DNA of 25,496 nt, taken from an uncultured Muribaculaceae bacterium (GTDB lineage: Bacteria > Bacteroidota > Bacteroidia > Bacteroidales > Muribaculaceae). How positions within the stretch are numbered: position 1 is the stretch's first letter; each line of letters opens with the position of its first letter. Positions 1-7,791 of this stretch are shown piece after piece. Below the pieces are notes generated by a model, which was given only the letters and a program-made list of their open reading frames with translations, was not told the DNA's origin and searched no databases. The stretch lies in contig CAJTRS010000001.1 of NCBI GenBank assembly GCA_910578805.1, forward strand, positions 1-25,496, written 5' to 3'. The position numbers and the translations under genes were made by a program.

Positions 1-510
1 GAGACCCCTGCAACCGATGAAGAGGTGACCGATGAATTGTCACAGATAGATACCCTGTGCAAACAACTCGCCGAAGAGAAAGAGAAACTCGAAAAAGAGA
101 AAAAAGAATATCTCTTCCTTATGGCCGAATTTGACAATTTCCGCAAGCGCACCATAAAAGAAAAAGGCGAGATCATACGCAATGCTTCCGAAAATGTGCT
201 CAAAGGCCTTCTGCCGATAGTCGATGATTTCGAACGCGGCCTTGATGCCGTAAAGAATTCAGCCGATGCCGAAGCCGTGAAAGAGGGCATGGAACTCATA
301 TACAACAAATTCATAAAATATCTGGAGCAAAACGGCGTAAAAGCAATCGAGAGCACAGGAGCTACATTTGACCCCGATCTCCACGAAGCCATAGCCATGG
401 TTCCTGCAAACGACGAATCGCTGAAAGGAAAAGTGATCGACACTCCCACCAAAGGCTACACACTCAACGACAAAGTGCTCCGTTATGCCAAAGTGGCCGT
501 AGGTCAGTAA
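1..510 (+). CDS. grpE: GrpE nucleotide-exchange factor (5' partial)
   Basis: GrpE is the nucleotide-exchange factor of the cytoplasmic DnaK chaperone; it releases ADP so that DnaK can let go of its client. The reading frame is open from base 1, so the true start lies outside the window; the first GTG inside (25) is not a credible start. Visible are an acidic N-terminus, a Lys/Glu-rich coiled coil (about residues 10-40 of the visible part), the hallmark MAEFDNFRKRT, then a GLLPIVDDFERGLD segment. A small C-terminal beta domain follows, ending in GYTLNDKVLRYAKVAV, the usual GrpE tail. The gene lies 13 nt before dnaJ, so the two are almost certainly co-transcribed. No regulatory region is visible because the 5' end is missing. 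The assignment is very secure. Confidence 0.96.
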   Translation, partial: ETPATDEEVTDELSQIDTLCKQLAEEKEKLEKEKKEYLFLMAEFDNFRKRTIKEKGEIIRNASENVLKGLLPIVDDFERGLDAVKNSADAEAVKEGMELIYNKFIKYLEQNGVKAIESTGATFDPDLHEAIAMVPANDESLKGKVIDTPTKGYTLNDKVLRYAKVAVGQ

Positions 511-523
511 AAACAGTCGAAAA

Positions 524-1681
524 ATGGAAAAAAGAGATTATTACGAGATTCTTGGGGTGAGCCGTACGGCCACAGCCGACGAATTGAAGAAAGCCTACCG
601 AAAGTTGGCCGTAAAATATCACCCCGACAGGAATCCTGACAATAAAGAAGCTGAAGAGAAATTCAAGGAGGCCGCCGAAGCATACAATGTGCTCAGCGAC
701 CCCGATAAGCGTGCCCGTTACGACCAGTTCGGCCACAACATGGGACCGCAGGGATTCCCCGGCGGAGGCATGGGCGGTTTCTCTGCACAAGGCATGTCCA
801 TGGACGATATATTCTCCATGTTCGGCGACATATTCGGCGGTCATGTCCACACCGAATTCGGCTCCGCCGCCGGCGGGCGCCGCACCAGACAGCGCCGTGG
901 CGATGACTTGAGAATAACCCTCAAACTCACGCTTCAGGAGATAGCCACCGGAGTCAACAAGACACTGAAACTTAAAGCATTCTGCAAGGACTCACACTGC
1001 AACGGCACCGGAGCCAAGGACGGCACCGCATTCACCGTATGCCCCACATGCCACGGCTCAGGCACCATACAGCGCCAGCAGCAGTCATTTTTCGGGATCA
1101 CCAACGTGCAGTCCATATGCCCCGACTGCAACGGCGAGGGCAAGATTATCAGCGAGAAATGCCAATACTGCAACGGCACCGGCGTGGAACACAAAGAACA
1201 AACCGTATCATTCTCCATTCCCGCAGGCGTATCGGACGGCATGATCTATACAATCAAAGGCAAAGGCAACGCACCCATGCACGGTGGCATAAACGGAGAC
1301 CTCCTTGTGGTGATAGATGAGATAAAACACCCCGAACTTTTGCGCGACGGCAACGATGTGGTCTATAACCTCATGCTTGACTTCCCCACAGCCGCCCTCG
1401 GCGGATCGGTCGAAGTGCCCACCATATCCGGACGGGCACGATTGAAAATAGCACCCGGCACCCAGCCCGGCAAGATTCTGCGCCTCCGCGGCAAAGGACT
1501 CCCCTCACCCGAAGGCGGAGGCACCGGCGATGAGCTCATCAACGTAATGGTATATGTGCCCGAACATTTGTCTGATGACGAGAAAGCAACCATAGAGAAA
1601 CTCCGTCAATCATCTAACGTGCAGCCTACGGAATCGGCCAAAAACAGCATTTTCAGCAAATTGCGCCACATATTCGACTAA
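524..1681 (+). CDS. dnaJ: DnaJ (Hsp40) co-chaperone, type I
   Basis: DnaJ delivers unfolded clients to DnaK and stimulates its ATPase. The 385-residue length is normal for type I DnaJ. The J domain covers residues 1-70, with the essential HPD at 33-35. A Gly/Phe-rich linker (about 72-125) carries the DDIFSMFGDIFGG motif. The cysteine-rich zinc domain (about 150-225) has four cysteine pairs, followed by two C-terminal beta-barrel substrate-binding domains. One feature is unusual: the first cysteine pair is C154-KDSH-C159 (four residues between), whereas the other pairs have the standard CXXCXGXG spacing. The ATG at 524 gives the standard MEKRDYYEILGV start. It follows grpE in a heat-shock pair; dnaK is not in the window. 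Confidence 0.97.
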   Translation: MEKRDYYEILGVSRTATADELKKAYRKLAVKYHPDRNPDNKEAEEKFKEAAEAYNVLSDPDKRARYDQFGHNMGPQGFPGGGMGGFSAQGMSMDDIFSMFGDIFGGHVHTEFGSAAGGRRTRQRRGDDLRITLKLTLQEIATGVNKTLKLKAFCKDSHCNGTGAKDGTAFTVCPTCHGSGTIQRQQQSFFGITNVQSICPDCNGEGKIISEKCQYCNGTGVEHKEQTVSFSIPAGVSDGMIYTIKGKGNAPMHGGINGDLLVVIDEIKHPELLRDGNDVVYNLMLDFPTAALGGSVEVPTISGRARLKIAPGTQPGKILRLRGKGLPSPEGGGTGDELINVMVYVPEHLSDDEKATIEKLRQSSNVQPTESAKNSIFSKLRHIFD

Positions 1682-1735
1682 AATCGCCCAAACAGCAAGA
1701 ACAAACCGGGCCTCGCTGAAAAACATTTTAGAATC

Positions 1736-1790
1736 ACGGTATGTTAATAGGTTATATCAATCACTGACCTATTTTAACATACCGTTTCTC
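1736..1790 (+). terminator. Hairpin between dnaJ and porin gene (terminator-like)
   Basis: The left arm 1736-1752 (ACGGTATGTTAATAGGT) pairs with 1767-1785 (ACCTATTTTAACATACCGT) around a 14-nt loop, with a two-base bulge in the right arm. The right arm runs into TTTCTCT. It could terminate the grpE-dnaJ transcript. It ends only 9 nt before the porin ATG, so it could instead be a leader structure or operator for that gene. Confidence 0.6.
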
Positions 1791-1794
1791 TATT

Positions 1795-3117
1795 ATGCAC
1801 CATCACATCACCCTGCGCTCCATACTTTGCACCGCCATAATCGCATCGGCATTCTCCGTTCCCGCTCAAAGCCTCATGGATCAGCAGAGAGACTCTCTAA
1901 AGACATCTCACAAGTTAATCATACCGGGAGTGGATATAAAATCGAAAAGCGCGGCCTACTCCGACTCGATAAAGAATATTATCGATATGTTTTATTATGA
2001 CCAGTTCCACCATTTCCAAGACCCCGACGCTCCATATTTCCTGTTTATGAGCAAAGATGCCAAACTCGCCATGGGTATAGGAGGAGCCGTGAGAATGAGA
2101 GGATATTTCGACTGGGACGGCGCCATTCCCTCACCGGCTTTCGCCCCTTATCTCATACCCATGCAACCCGATCCGGCCAAGATGCGTAAATTCGGCACCA
2201 CTCCCGCAGGAACATGTCTGTTTTTCAGAGTCATAGGTCAGAACAAGCTTATCGGAAACTATCAACTCTACATAGAAGCCAACTTCAACGGATACCAGGC
2301 ACGGGATTTCCATCTGAAAAAAGCATACGCAATAGTCAACGATTTCACCATAGGCTATGCCACCTCCTCATTCAGCGATCCGGCAGCAGTGCCCCCTACG
2401 GTAGATGCGCAAGGCCCCAACAACAAGATAAGCAACACAAGCGTATTGGTACGTTACATGCCACGCATCAATAAACGCTGGCTACTGGCAATATCGGCCG
2501 AGACACCATCGACACAGATGTCCACCGACAATGTATCGACCGGCAATATCGACAACTGGATTCCCGACGCAGCAGCTTTCATACAATATGAATGGGGACC
2601 GACCTCCCATGTGAGACTGTCATCGATAGTAAGAGCGCTGTCATACCGCGACCTTATCAACGGCAAGAACCACTACACAGCGGGCTGGGGTGTGATGTTA
2701 AGCTCCATAGCGCACCCCTTGAAAGAAATCACCACTTACGCGTCGGCCAACTACGGTCGAGGCTATGCAGGTCTCGGAGGCGACCTTATGATAGGCAACT
2801 ATGACATGGTGGCGACACCCGGCCGTCCCGGAAATCTTTATGCACCGGCCTCATTCGGTTGGTGCGTAGGACTACAATACAACATAAAGCCCAATCTGTT
2901 TGTAAGCACATCGGTAAGCCAGACCCGTTTCCTGCCGCGCACCGGCGCCGCCCCGACAGAGTACAAATACGGCATAACCGGCGACATCAATATATTCTGG
3001 AACATGACACCTCGCATGCAGATAGGCGCCGAGTTTGACTACGGCATGCGAAAGAACTTCAGCGGCGAAAGCCGTCGGGCCCGCCGCATAGGCGCTGTAG
3101 CCCAGTTCTCATTCTGA
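1795..3117 (+). CDS. DcaP-like outer-membrane porin
   Basis: This is a 440-residue exported protein. It begins with a signal peptide of basic and hydrophobic residues ending in SVPA, with probable cleavage after residue 24; this supports the ATG at 1795 over later Met codons. A helical segment (about 30-70) follows, then alternating amphipathic strands rich in Tyr, Gly and Asn. It ends in AVAQFSF, the terminal Phe typical of outer-membrane barrels handled by the BAM machinery. Segments such as GYATSSFSDPAAVPPTVDAQ and GPNNKISNTSVLVRYM resemble the early-strand region of DcaP/OprP-like trimeric porins (family recalled, not searched). The substrate cannot be told. It appears to be a single-gene unit between a hairpin upstream and a bidirectional terminator downstream. 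Outer-membrane barrel is fairly sure; DcaP-like is moderate. Confidence 0.7.
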   Translation: MHHHITLRSILCTAIIASAFSVPAQSLMDQQRDSLKTSHKLIIPGVDIKSKSAAYSDSIKNIIDMFYYDQFHHFQDPDAPYFLFMSKDAKLAMGIGGAVRMRGYFDWDGAIPSPAFAPYLIPMQPDPAKMRKFGTTPAGTCLFFRVIGQNKLIGNYQLYIEANFNGYQARDFHLKKAYAIVNDFTIGYATSSFSDPAAVPPTVDAQGPNNKISNTSVLVRYMPRINKRWLLAISAETPSTQMSTDNVSTGNIDNWIPDAAAFIQYEWGPTSHVRLSSIVRALSYRDLINGKNHYTAGWGVMLSSIAHPLKEITTYASANYGRGYAGLGGDLMIGNYDMVATPGRPGNLYAPASFGWCVGLQYNIKPNLFVSTSVSQTRFLPRTGAAPTEYKYGITGDINIFWNMTPRMQIGAEFDYGMRKNFSGESRRARRIGAVAQFSF

Positions 3118-3196
3118 ACACCGGCCCCAACACAACCTGCCGCGAGAATCGCTCGAACGATATGGGCGCAGGGCGGACTTGCCAATAATACATAAG

Positions 3197-3233
3197 AAAA
3201 AATAGAGTGTCCTTAAGAACACTCTATTTTCTT
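3197..3233. terminator. Bidirectional terminator (porin / tRNA-CAU)
   Basis: A 12-bp stem (3199-3210 with 3219-3230, core AATAGAGTGT/ACACTCTATT) has an 8-nt loop. It is flanked by an A run on the left and T residues on the right, so it works as an intrinsic terminator in both directions. It lies between the convergent porin gene (plus strand) and the tRNA (minus strand). Confidence 0.88.
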
Positions 3234-3234
3234 G

Positions 3235-3308
3235 TAGCGGGATCGAGAATTGAACTCGAGACCTCCGGGTTATGAATCCGACGCTCTAACCAACTGAGCT
3301 ATCCCGCC
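3235..3308 (-). tRNA. tRNA with CAU anticodon, probably elongator tRNA-Met
   Basis: A 74-nt cloverleaf on the minus strand. The acceptor GGCGGGA pairs with TCCCGCT (first pair G-U). The D arm is GCTC/GAGC, the anticodon CAT is at 3272-3274, and the T arm is TCGAG/CTCGA around TTCAATT. The discriminator is A73 and CCA is not encoded. The G-U first pair with an intact stem and the D arm argue against an initiator tRNA. Base 31 (A) and base 39 (C) do not pair, so the anticodon stem has four good pairs. Elongator Met is preferred, but a CAU tRNA can also be the AUA-reading tRNA-Ile2 after lysidine modification, and I cannot fully exclude that. Confidence 0.9.
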
Positions 3309-3326
3309 ATTTCCTTAATTGCGGTG

Positions 3327-3358
3327 CAAAGATAGCCCAATATTTTATTCTATGCAAA
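3327..3358 (-). promoter_or_regulatory. Promoter of the CAU tRNA
   Basis: On the minus strand, TTTG (3355-3358), a 20-nt spacer and TATCTTTG (3327-3334) match the Bacteroidetes -33/-7 consensus (TTTG, N19-21, TAnnTTTG). It lies 18 nt upstream of the mature tRNA 5' end. Confidence 0.85.
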
Positions 3359-3470
3359 CATTTCGGCCATTTTTTTGATGTCGAAAATTACACGCATTCA
3401 TAACCTACTGGCATTCATGCACGAACAGCAACAGGCGGAATTCATCATAAGCCATGGTTGTCAATCGGAA

Positions 3471-3971
3471 TCATATCTCCTTTTTTAATTCATCGACCCA
3501 ACCGTTCACACGCGCCGCGGTCATATCCTCATGATTCACGTTGTCGATCAAAAGCCCCACAAACGAGCCGTCAACATCGGCATCGCTATGACTGAAGTCA
3601 TAACCGTCGGCCTGATAAGCGCCTATAATCTGCGCTCCGGTTCCTTTAAGCGATTCATACATCTTGCCGACAGCATTACAGAACGTATCAGTCATGGATT
3701 CATCGCCACAACCGAAAAAAGCCATTTTCTTTCCTTTGAGGTCCAATGCCTTTAGACCGTCGATAAAATCCTGCATATCGTCCTGCATGTCGCCGTCGCC
3801 CCAGGTGCTCGATCCAAGGATTACCACATCGTATGCTCCGACATCGCTCGGTGAAGCCTTGGACACATCATGAACATCAGCCGCAGATGCCCCGAGAGCC
3901 TCCGCCACCATTCCGGCCACATGTTCGGTGGTTCCCGTAGTAGAACCGTAGAAAATTCCTATTTTACTCAT
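3471..3971 (-). CDS. fldA: Long-chain flavodoxin
   Basis: A 166-residue FMN-binding electron carrier of the cytoplasm. The phosphate-binding loop GSTTGTTEHVA begins at residue 9. ILGSSTWGDGDMQDD (about 51-65) is the 50s loop with the Trp that stacks on the flavin. FFGCGDE (about 85-91) is the 90s loop. The roughly 20-residue insertion after about residue 115 (GTGAQIIGAYQADGYDFSHS) marks the long-chain type. Flavodoxins replace ferredoxin as electron donors when iron is limiting; that role is inferred. It is a single gene, divergent from purH, with a TATATTTG -7 element very close to its start. The ATG at 3971 gives MSKIGIFYGSTTG, the normal family start. Confidence 0.95.
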   Translation of the reverse strand: MSKIGIFYGSTTGTTEHVAGMVAEALGASAADVHDVSKASPSDVGAYDVVILGSSTWGDGDMQDDMQDFIDGLKALDLKGKKMAFFGCGDESMTDTFCNAVGKMYESLKGTGAQIIGAYQADGYDFSHSDADVDGSFVGLLIDNVNHEDMTAARVNGWVDELKKEI

Positions 3972-3978
3972 ATTAAAT

Positions 3979-3986
3979 CAAATATA
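3979..3986 (-). promoter_or_regulatory. Flavodoxin -7 promoter element
   Basis: TATATTTG on the minus strand matches TAnnTTTG. I see no good TTTG 19-21 nt upstream, so only half of the promoter is supported. Only 7 nt separate it from the flavodoxin ATG, which would give a very short or absent leader. Confidence 0.5.
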
Positions 3987-4174
3987 TTTAGGTTAATACT
4001 CATTGCTTTATCATTATTAAAACACATTCGCTTACATCAATGTTCACAAACTCACATACTGACCGCCTACCCTTGCACACTCCACTTCCCTTGCCTCCGA
4101 ATGACAAAAAACCACACACAAAAAGTTTTTTTAATTCTGTCCGCTATTTTACCTGCGGTGTGGGCTTTTTTTCG

Positions 4175-4182
4175 TAATTTTG
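4175..4182 (+). promoter_or_regulatory. purH -7 promoter element
   Basis: TAATTTTG matches TAnnTTTG and lies 49 nt upstream of the purH ATG. The -33 region is poor. The remaining divergent intergenic sequence (3987-4174) is AT-rich; I recognise no RNA gene, riboswitch or conserved operator in it. Confidence 0.55.
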
Positions 4183-4231
4183 CACCTAAATAAATAGAAC
4201 ACAATCAGAACCCATAAAACATAAAGTCCAG

Positions 4232-5764
4232 ATGACTGACTTAAAGCCCATTAAACTCGCCCTCATTTCAGTGTTCCACAAAGAAGGTCTCGACTCGATT
4301 TTGTCAACCCTTCATGCTGAAAATGTGAAATTTCTCTCTACAGGCGGCACAAAATCATTCATAGAAAGCCTCGGTTATCCCTGCATGGCAGTGGAAGACC
4401 TCACTTCATATCCCTCGATACTCGGAGGCCGTGTGAAAACACTCCACCCCAAGGTATTCGGAGGCATACTCAACCGTCGTGACAACGATAACGACAAATC
4501 ACAGACTGCACAATACGGAATACCCGAAATCGATCTCGTGATAGTCGATCTCTACCCGTTTGAAGCCACAGTAGCCTCGGGGGCATCACACGACGATATA
4601 ATCGAAAAGATCGACATAGGCGGAATATCGCTCATCAGAGCCGGCGCCAAAAATTACAACGATGTGGTGATTGTGGCCTCAAAAGCCCAGTATGCACCAC
4701 TTGCCGAGATGCTCGGACGCAACGGAGCCAACTCAACCTTGGCCGACCGTCTTTTCTTTGCCAAAGAAGCATTCAAGGTATCGTCAGGCTATGATACGGC
4801 CATATTCAACTATTTCGACAATGTGACCGAAACCGCACCTTCGGCCATGCGTGTGGCTCTTGATGACAAGAAACACCTGCGTTACGGCGAAAACCCCCAC
4901 CAGAACGGAGCATTTTTCGGCAACTTCGAGGAAATATTCTCTCAGCTCCACGGCAAGGAAATCTCCTACAACAACCTGCTTGACATCGATGCGGCTGTAT
5001 CTCTCATAGCCGAATTTGACGAACCGACTTTCGCCATACTCAAACACAACAATGCCTGCGGCATAGCCACCCGCACCACCATGCTTAAATCATGGACCGA
5101 TGCACTCGCCGGCGACCCCGTATCGGCATTCGGAGGCGTTTTGGTGTCCAACCGCGCCATCGATGCCGAAACTGCTCAGGAAATCAACAAAATATTCTTC
5201 GAAGTAATCATAGCCCCCTCTTATGATGAAGAGGCTTTTGCCATTCTTGCTCAGAAGAAAAACCGCATCATACTCAAGCAAAACAAACAGCTTGACACAA
5301 ATATACAGTACCGCTCCATACTCAACGGAGCACTGATGCAGCAGCGCGACCTCAAAGTGGAAACTCCTGCCGACCTGACTCCGGTGACCGAAACACGTCC
5401 TACCGACGGGCAGATCGCCGACATGTTGTTTGCCAATAAAATAGTAAAGCACAGCAAGAGCAATGCCATCGTATTGGCCAAGGACGGCATGTTGCTTGCG
5501 AGCGGTGTGGGACAGACCTCACGCGTCGATGCTCTTAAGCAAGCCATTGCAAAAGCCCGTTCATTCGGCTTTGACCTCAACGGCGCCGTTATGGCCTCAG
5601 ACGCATTCTTCCCGTTCGGCGACTGCGTTGAAATAGCCCATCAGGCAGGTGTCACAGCCGTGATACAGCCCGGAGGCTCTATCCGCGACCAGGAGTCGGT
5701 GGACTATTGCAATGCCCACGGTGTAGCCATGGTGACCACCGGCATACGCCATTTCAAACATTAA
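4232..5764 (+). CDS. purH: Bifunctional AICAR formyltransferase/IMP cyclohydrolase PurH
   Basis: PurH catalyses the last two steps of de novo IMP synthesis: formyl transfer from 10-formyl-THF to AICAR, then cyclisation to IMP. At 510 residues it is full length. The N-terminal MGS-like cyclohydrolase domain (about 1-145) shows KLALISVFHKEGL, LSTGGTKSFIE and GGRVKTLHPKVFGGIL. The C-terminal transformylase domain has RYGENPHQ and the catalytic Lys-His pair at K271-H272 within ILKHNNACGIA. It also has SDAFFPFGD and IQPGGSIRDQE near the end. Its folate cofactor links it functionally to folD, also in this window. It precedes mreB by 57 nt, so read-through into the elongation cluster is possible. 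Confidence 0.97.
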   Translation: MTDLKPIKLALISVFHKEGLDSILSTLHAENVKFLSTGGTKSFIESLGYPCMAVEDLTSYPSILGGRVKTLHPKVFGGILNRRDNDNDKSQTAQYGIPEIDLVIVDLYPFEATVASGASHDDIIEKIDIGGISLIRAGAKNYNDVVIVASKAQYAPLAEMLGRNGANSTLADRLFFAKEAFKVSSGYDTAIFNYFDNVTETAPSAMRVALDDKKHLRYGENPHQNGAFFGNFEEIFSQLHGKEISYNNLLDIDAAVSLIAEFDEPTFAILKHNNACGIATRTTMLKSWTDALAGDPVSAFGGVLVSNRAIDAETAQEINKIFFEVIIAPSYDEEAFAILAQKKNRIILKQNKQLDTNIQYRSILNGALMQQRDLKVETPADLTPVTETRPTDGQIADMLFANKIVKHSKSNAIVLAKDGMLLASGVGQTSRVDALKQAIAKARSFGFDLNGAVMASDAFFPFGDCVEIAHQAGVTAVIQPGGSIRDQESVDYCNAHGVAMVTTGIRHFKH

Positions 5765-5821
5765 GCATGCACAATTTTCTCATCTCTTTTAATTACAAAC
5801 AAATCCTATAAAAATTAATTA

Positions 5822-6841
5822 ATGGGTCTTTTTTCATTCAATAAAGAAATAGCTATTGACCTCGGAACGGCCAATACCATTATAATACACAACGACAAGA
5901 TCGTGATCGACGAGCCATCGATCGTCGCCATAAACGTGCGCACAGGCAAACTGGTGGCCGTGGGCAAGGACGCACAGCCCATGCTCGGCAAGGAAAACGC
6001 AGAAATCCGCACCATTCGTCCGCTGCGACAAGGTGTGATAGCCGACTTCAATGCCGCAGAGATGATGATACGCGGCCTCGTAAGCAAGGCCAGCGCCAAA
6101 AACCGGTGGTTCAACCCCTCGATGCGCATGGTGGTAGGTATCCCCTCCGGCTCCACGGAAGTGGAGATACGTGCTGTGCGTGACTCATCGGAACACGCCG
6201 GCGGACGCGACGTATATATGCTCTACGAACCGATGGCCGCCGCATTGGGCATAGGCATAGATGTACTCGCGCCTGAAGGCAACATGATTGTCGATATAGG
6301 CGGCGGCACAACCGAGATTGCCGTGATATCGCTCGGAGGCATCGTCTCAAACAAGAGTATCCAGATAGCCGGCGACAATCTCACCGACGACATACAGGAA
6401 CACATGCGCCGCGTGCACAACGTGCGTGTAGGCGAACGCACCGCAGAACTCATCAAGATGAACGTAGGCTCGGCACTAACCGATCTGGAAAATCCGCCGG
6501 CCGACTACATTGTCCATGGCCCGAATGTGATGACAGCGCTTCCTATGGAAGTACCCGTGTCATATCAGGAGATATCGCACTGCATCGAGAAATCGATATC
6601 AAAGATTGAAGCCGCCGTACTCGGCGCCCTCGAACAGACACCGCCCGAACTCTATGCCGACATTGTCAAAAACGGTATATATCTGGCCGGTGGCGGAGCA
6701 TTGATACGTGGTCTTGACAAGCGACTGACCGACAAGATCGGCATACAGTTCCACATAGCCGAAGACCCCCTGCTGGCTGTGGCCAAGGGTACCGGCGTGG
6801 CTCTGAAAAACATCGATCGCTTCCCGTTCCTCATTCGGTAA
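5822..6841 (+). CDS. mreB: Rod shape-determining actin homologue MreB
   Basis: MreB forms membrane-bound filaments that guide the peptidoglycan elongation complex. At 339 residues it is typical. It starts MGLFSFNKEIAIDLGTANT, with the actin-family phosphate-1 motif at about 11-17. Residues near 157 carry the phosphate-2 motif (VDIGGGTTEIAVISLGG), and IYLAGGGALIRGLDKRL (about 285) is the adenosine motif. The short Phe-containing N-terminus fits a membrane contact. First gene of mreB-mreC-mreD-mrdA-rodA. The ATG at 5822 follows an AT-rich leader without a Shine-Dalgarno site, as usual in this phylum. Confidence 0.97.
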   Translation: MGLFSFNKEIAIDLGTANTIIIHNDKIVIDEPSIVAINVRTGKLVAVGKDAQPMLGKENAEIRTIRPLRQGVIADFNAAEMMIRGLVSKASAKNRWFNPSMRMVVGIPSGSTEVEIRAVRDSSEHAGGRDVYMLYEPMAAALGIGIDVLAPEGNMIVDIGGGTTEIAVISLGGIVSNKSIQIAGDNLTDDIQEHMRRVHNVRVGERTAELIKMNVGSALTDLENPPADYIVHGPNVMTALPMEVPVSYQEISHCIEKSISKIEAAVLGALEQTPPELYADIVKNGIYLAGGGALIRGLDKRLTDKIGIQFHIAEDPLLAVAKGTGVALKNIDRFPFLIR

Positions 6842-6895
6842 AAGTTGCCACCCGTTCAGCAGGACTGAATAATCACACATTACCATACCGCAAAA

Positions 6896-7741
6896 GTGCA
6901 TAACCTGTTATACTTTTTGCTTAAGGCGCGCCCGTGGATGCTACTCGCAATCTACGTGATAATCAGTTGCGCGCTTCTTTTCCAAAGCAATCCATACCAG
7001 CATTCGCTTTATCTGACCTCGGCCAACGCCGTGTCGGCCGGAGTCTATCGTATGGCCAACGGTGTGACATCGTATTTCAACCTGCGCGACATCAATGAAG
7101 ACCTGCAGCGGCGCAACGCCGACCTTGAGATCGAACTACTCAACCTCAAAGCCCGGCTCAAGGACTATCAGGAACAGGAATACATGAACTCCGTACCGGT
7201 GGATTCATCTCTGTCACGATATCATTTCATAATAGCACATGTGATAAACAACAGTGTGAGCCGCTCCCACAATTATATAACCATAGAGAAAGGAGCGCTT
7301 GACGGAGTGAGACCCGACATGGGTGTGGTGGATCAGAATGGCATTGTTGGCAAGGTAAATATAGTGGGACCGCACTCGTCACGCGTGATATCGCTGCTCA
7401 ACAACAACCTGCGCATCTCATGCAAGGTCAAGGGATCGCAACAGGTAGGGTCATTGGTATGGGACGGAAAGGACTACCGCGTGGCACTGCTCGAAGAGTT
7501 GCCGCGTCATGCCACATTCCATAAAGGAGACACCATCATCACCAGCGGATACTCCACATCATTCCCCGAAGGAGTGCCTGTGGGAATAATCTCAGGTGAG
7601 ATGAAAGACTATGACGATAACTTCTACACTCTGAAAGTGAAGCTGTTTACCGACTTCTCGGCACTCAGCACCGTAAGAGTGGTAATAGACGATATGGCCG
7701 AGGAACTGAAAACCGTGGAACAGGACATTCCCGTTAAATAA
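6896..7741 (+). CDS. mreC: Rod shape-determining protein MreC
   Basis: MreC is the periplasmic scaffold of the elongasome and activates PBP2/RodA. The 281 residues hold a short cytoplasmic start, one transmembrane helix (about 14-33, MLLAIYVIISCALLF) and a coiled coil (about 60-95, rich in Leu, Glu and Arg). The paired beta-barrel MreC domain (about 105-270) contains GVRPDMGVVDQNGIVGKV and GDTIITSGYSTSFPEGVPVG. The start is GTG at 6896; the resulting N-terminus (HNLLYFLLKARPW) fits the family and I see no better in-frame ATG nearby. It lies 54 nt after mreB and 50 nt before mreD. Confidence 0.94.
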   Translation: MHNLLYFLLKARPWMLLAIYVIISCALLFQSNPYQHSLYLTSANAVSAGVYRMANGVTSYFNLRDINEDLQRRNADLEIELLNLKARLKDYQEQEYMNSVPVDSSLSRYHFIIAHVINNSVSRSHNYITIEKGALDGVRPDMGVVDQNGIVGKVNIVGPHSSRVISLLNNNLRISCKVKGSQQVGSLVWDGKDYRVALLEELPRHATFHKGDTIITSGYSTSFPEGVPVGIISGEMKDYDDNFYTLKVKLFTDFSALSTVRVVIDDMAEELKTVEQDIPVK

Positions 7742-7791
7742 CCCCGGCATTCACATTCATAAGAGGAACGGACATATACATTGCGACAATT

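Noticed and set aside
464..850. Minus-strand open frame of 128 codons opposite grpE/dnaJ
   Set aside because: Shadow of the real dnaJ reading frame; no protein family and no promoter.
3400..3470. Two tiny minus-strand frames after flavodoxin, one reading MAYDEFRLLLFVHECQ
   Set aside because: Only 9 and 16 codons, no family match and no promoter; I looked for a DUF2023-type partner that often follows flavodoxin in Bacteroidetes and could not recognise one.
4141..4170. Possible purine riboswitch or attenuator before purH (CCGC...GCGG and following T run)
   Set aside because: Only four pairs and no conserved purine-riboswitch core; the T run overlaps the promoter region.
3870..4193. Open frame of 107 codons on the plus strand across the flavodoxin start and the divergent intergenic region
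   Set aside because: It overlaps the flavodoxin coding strand in antisense, has no recognisable domain and covers the promoter region of purH; chance frame.
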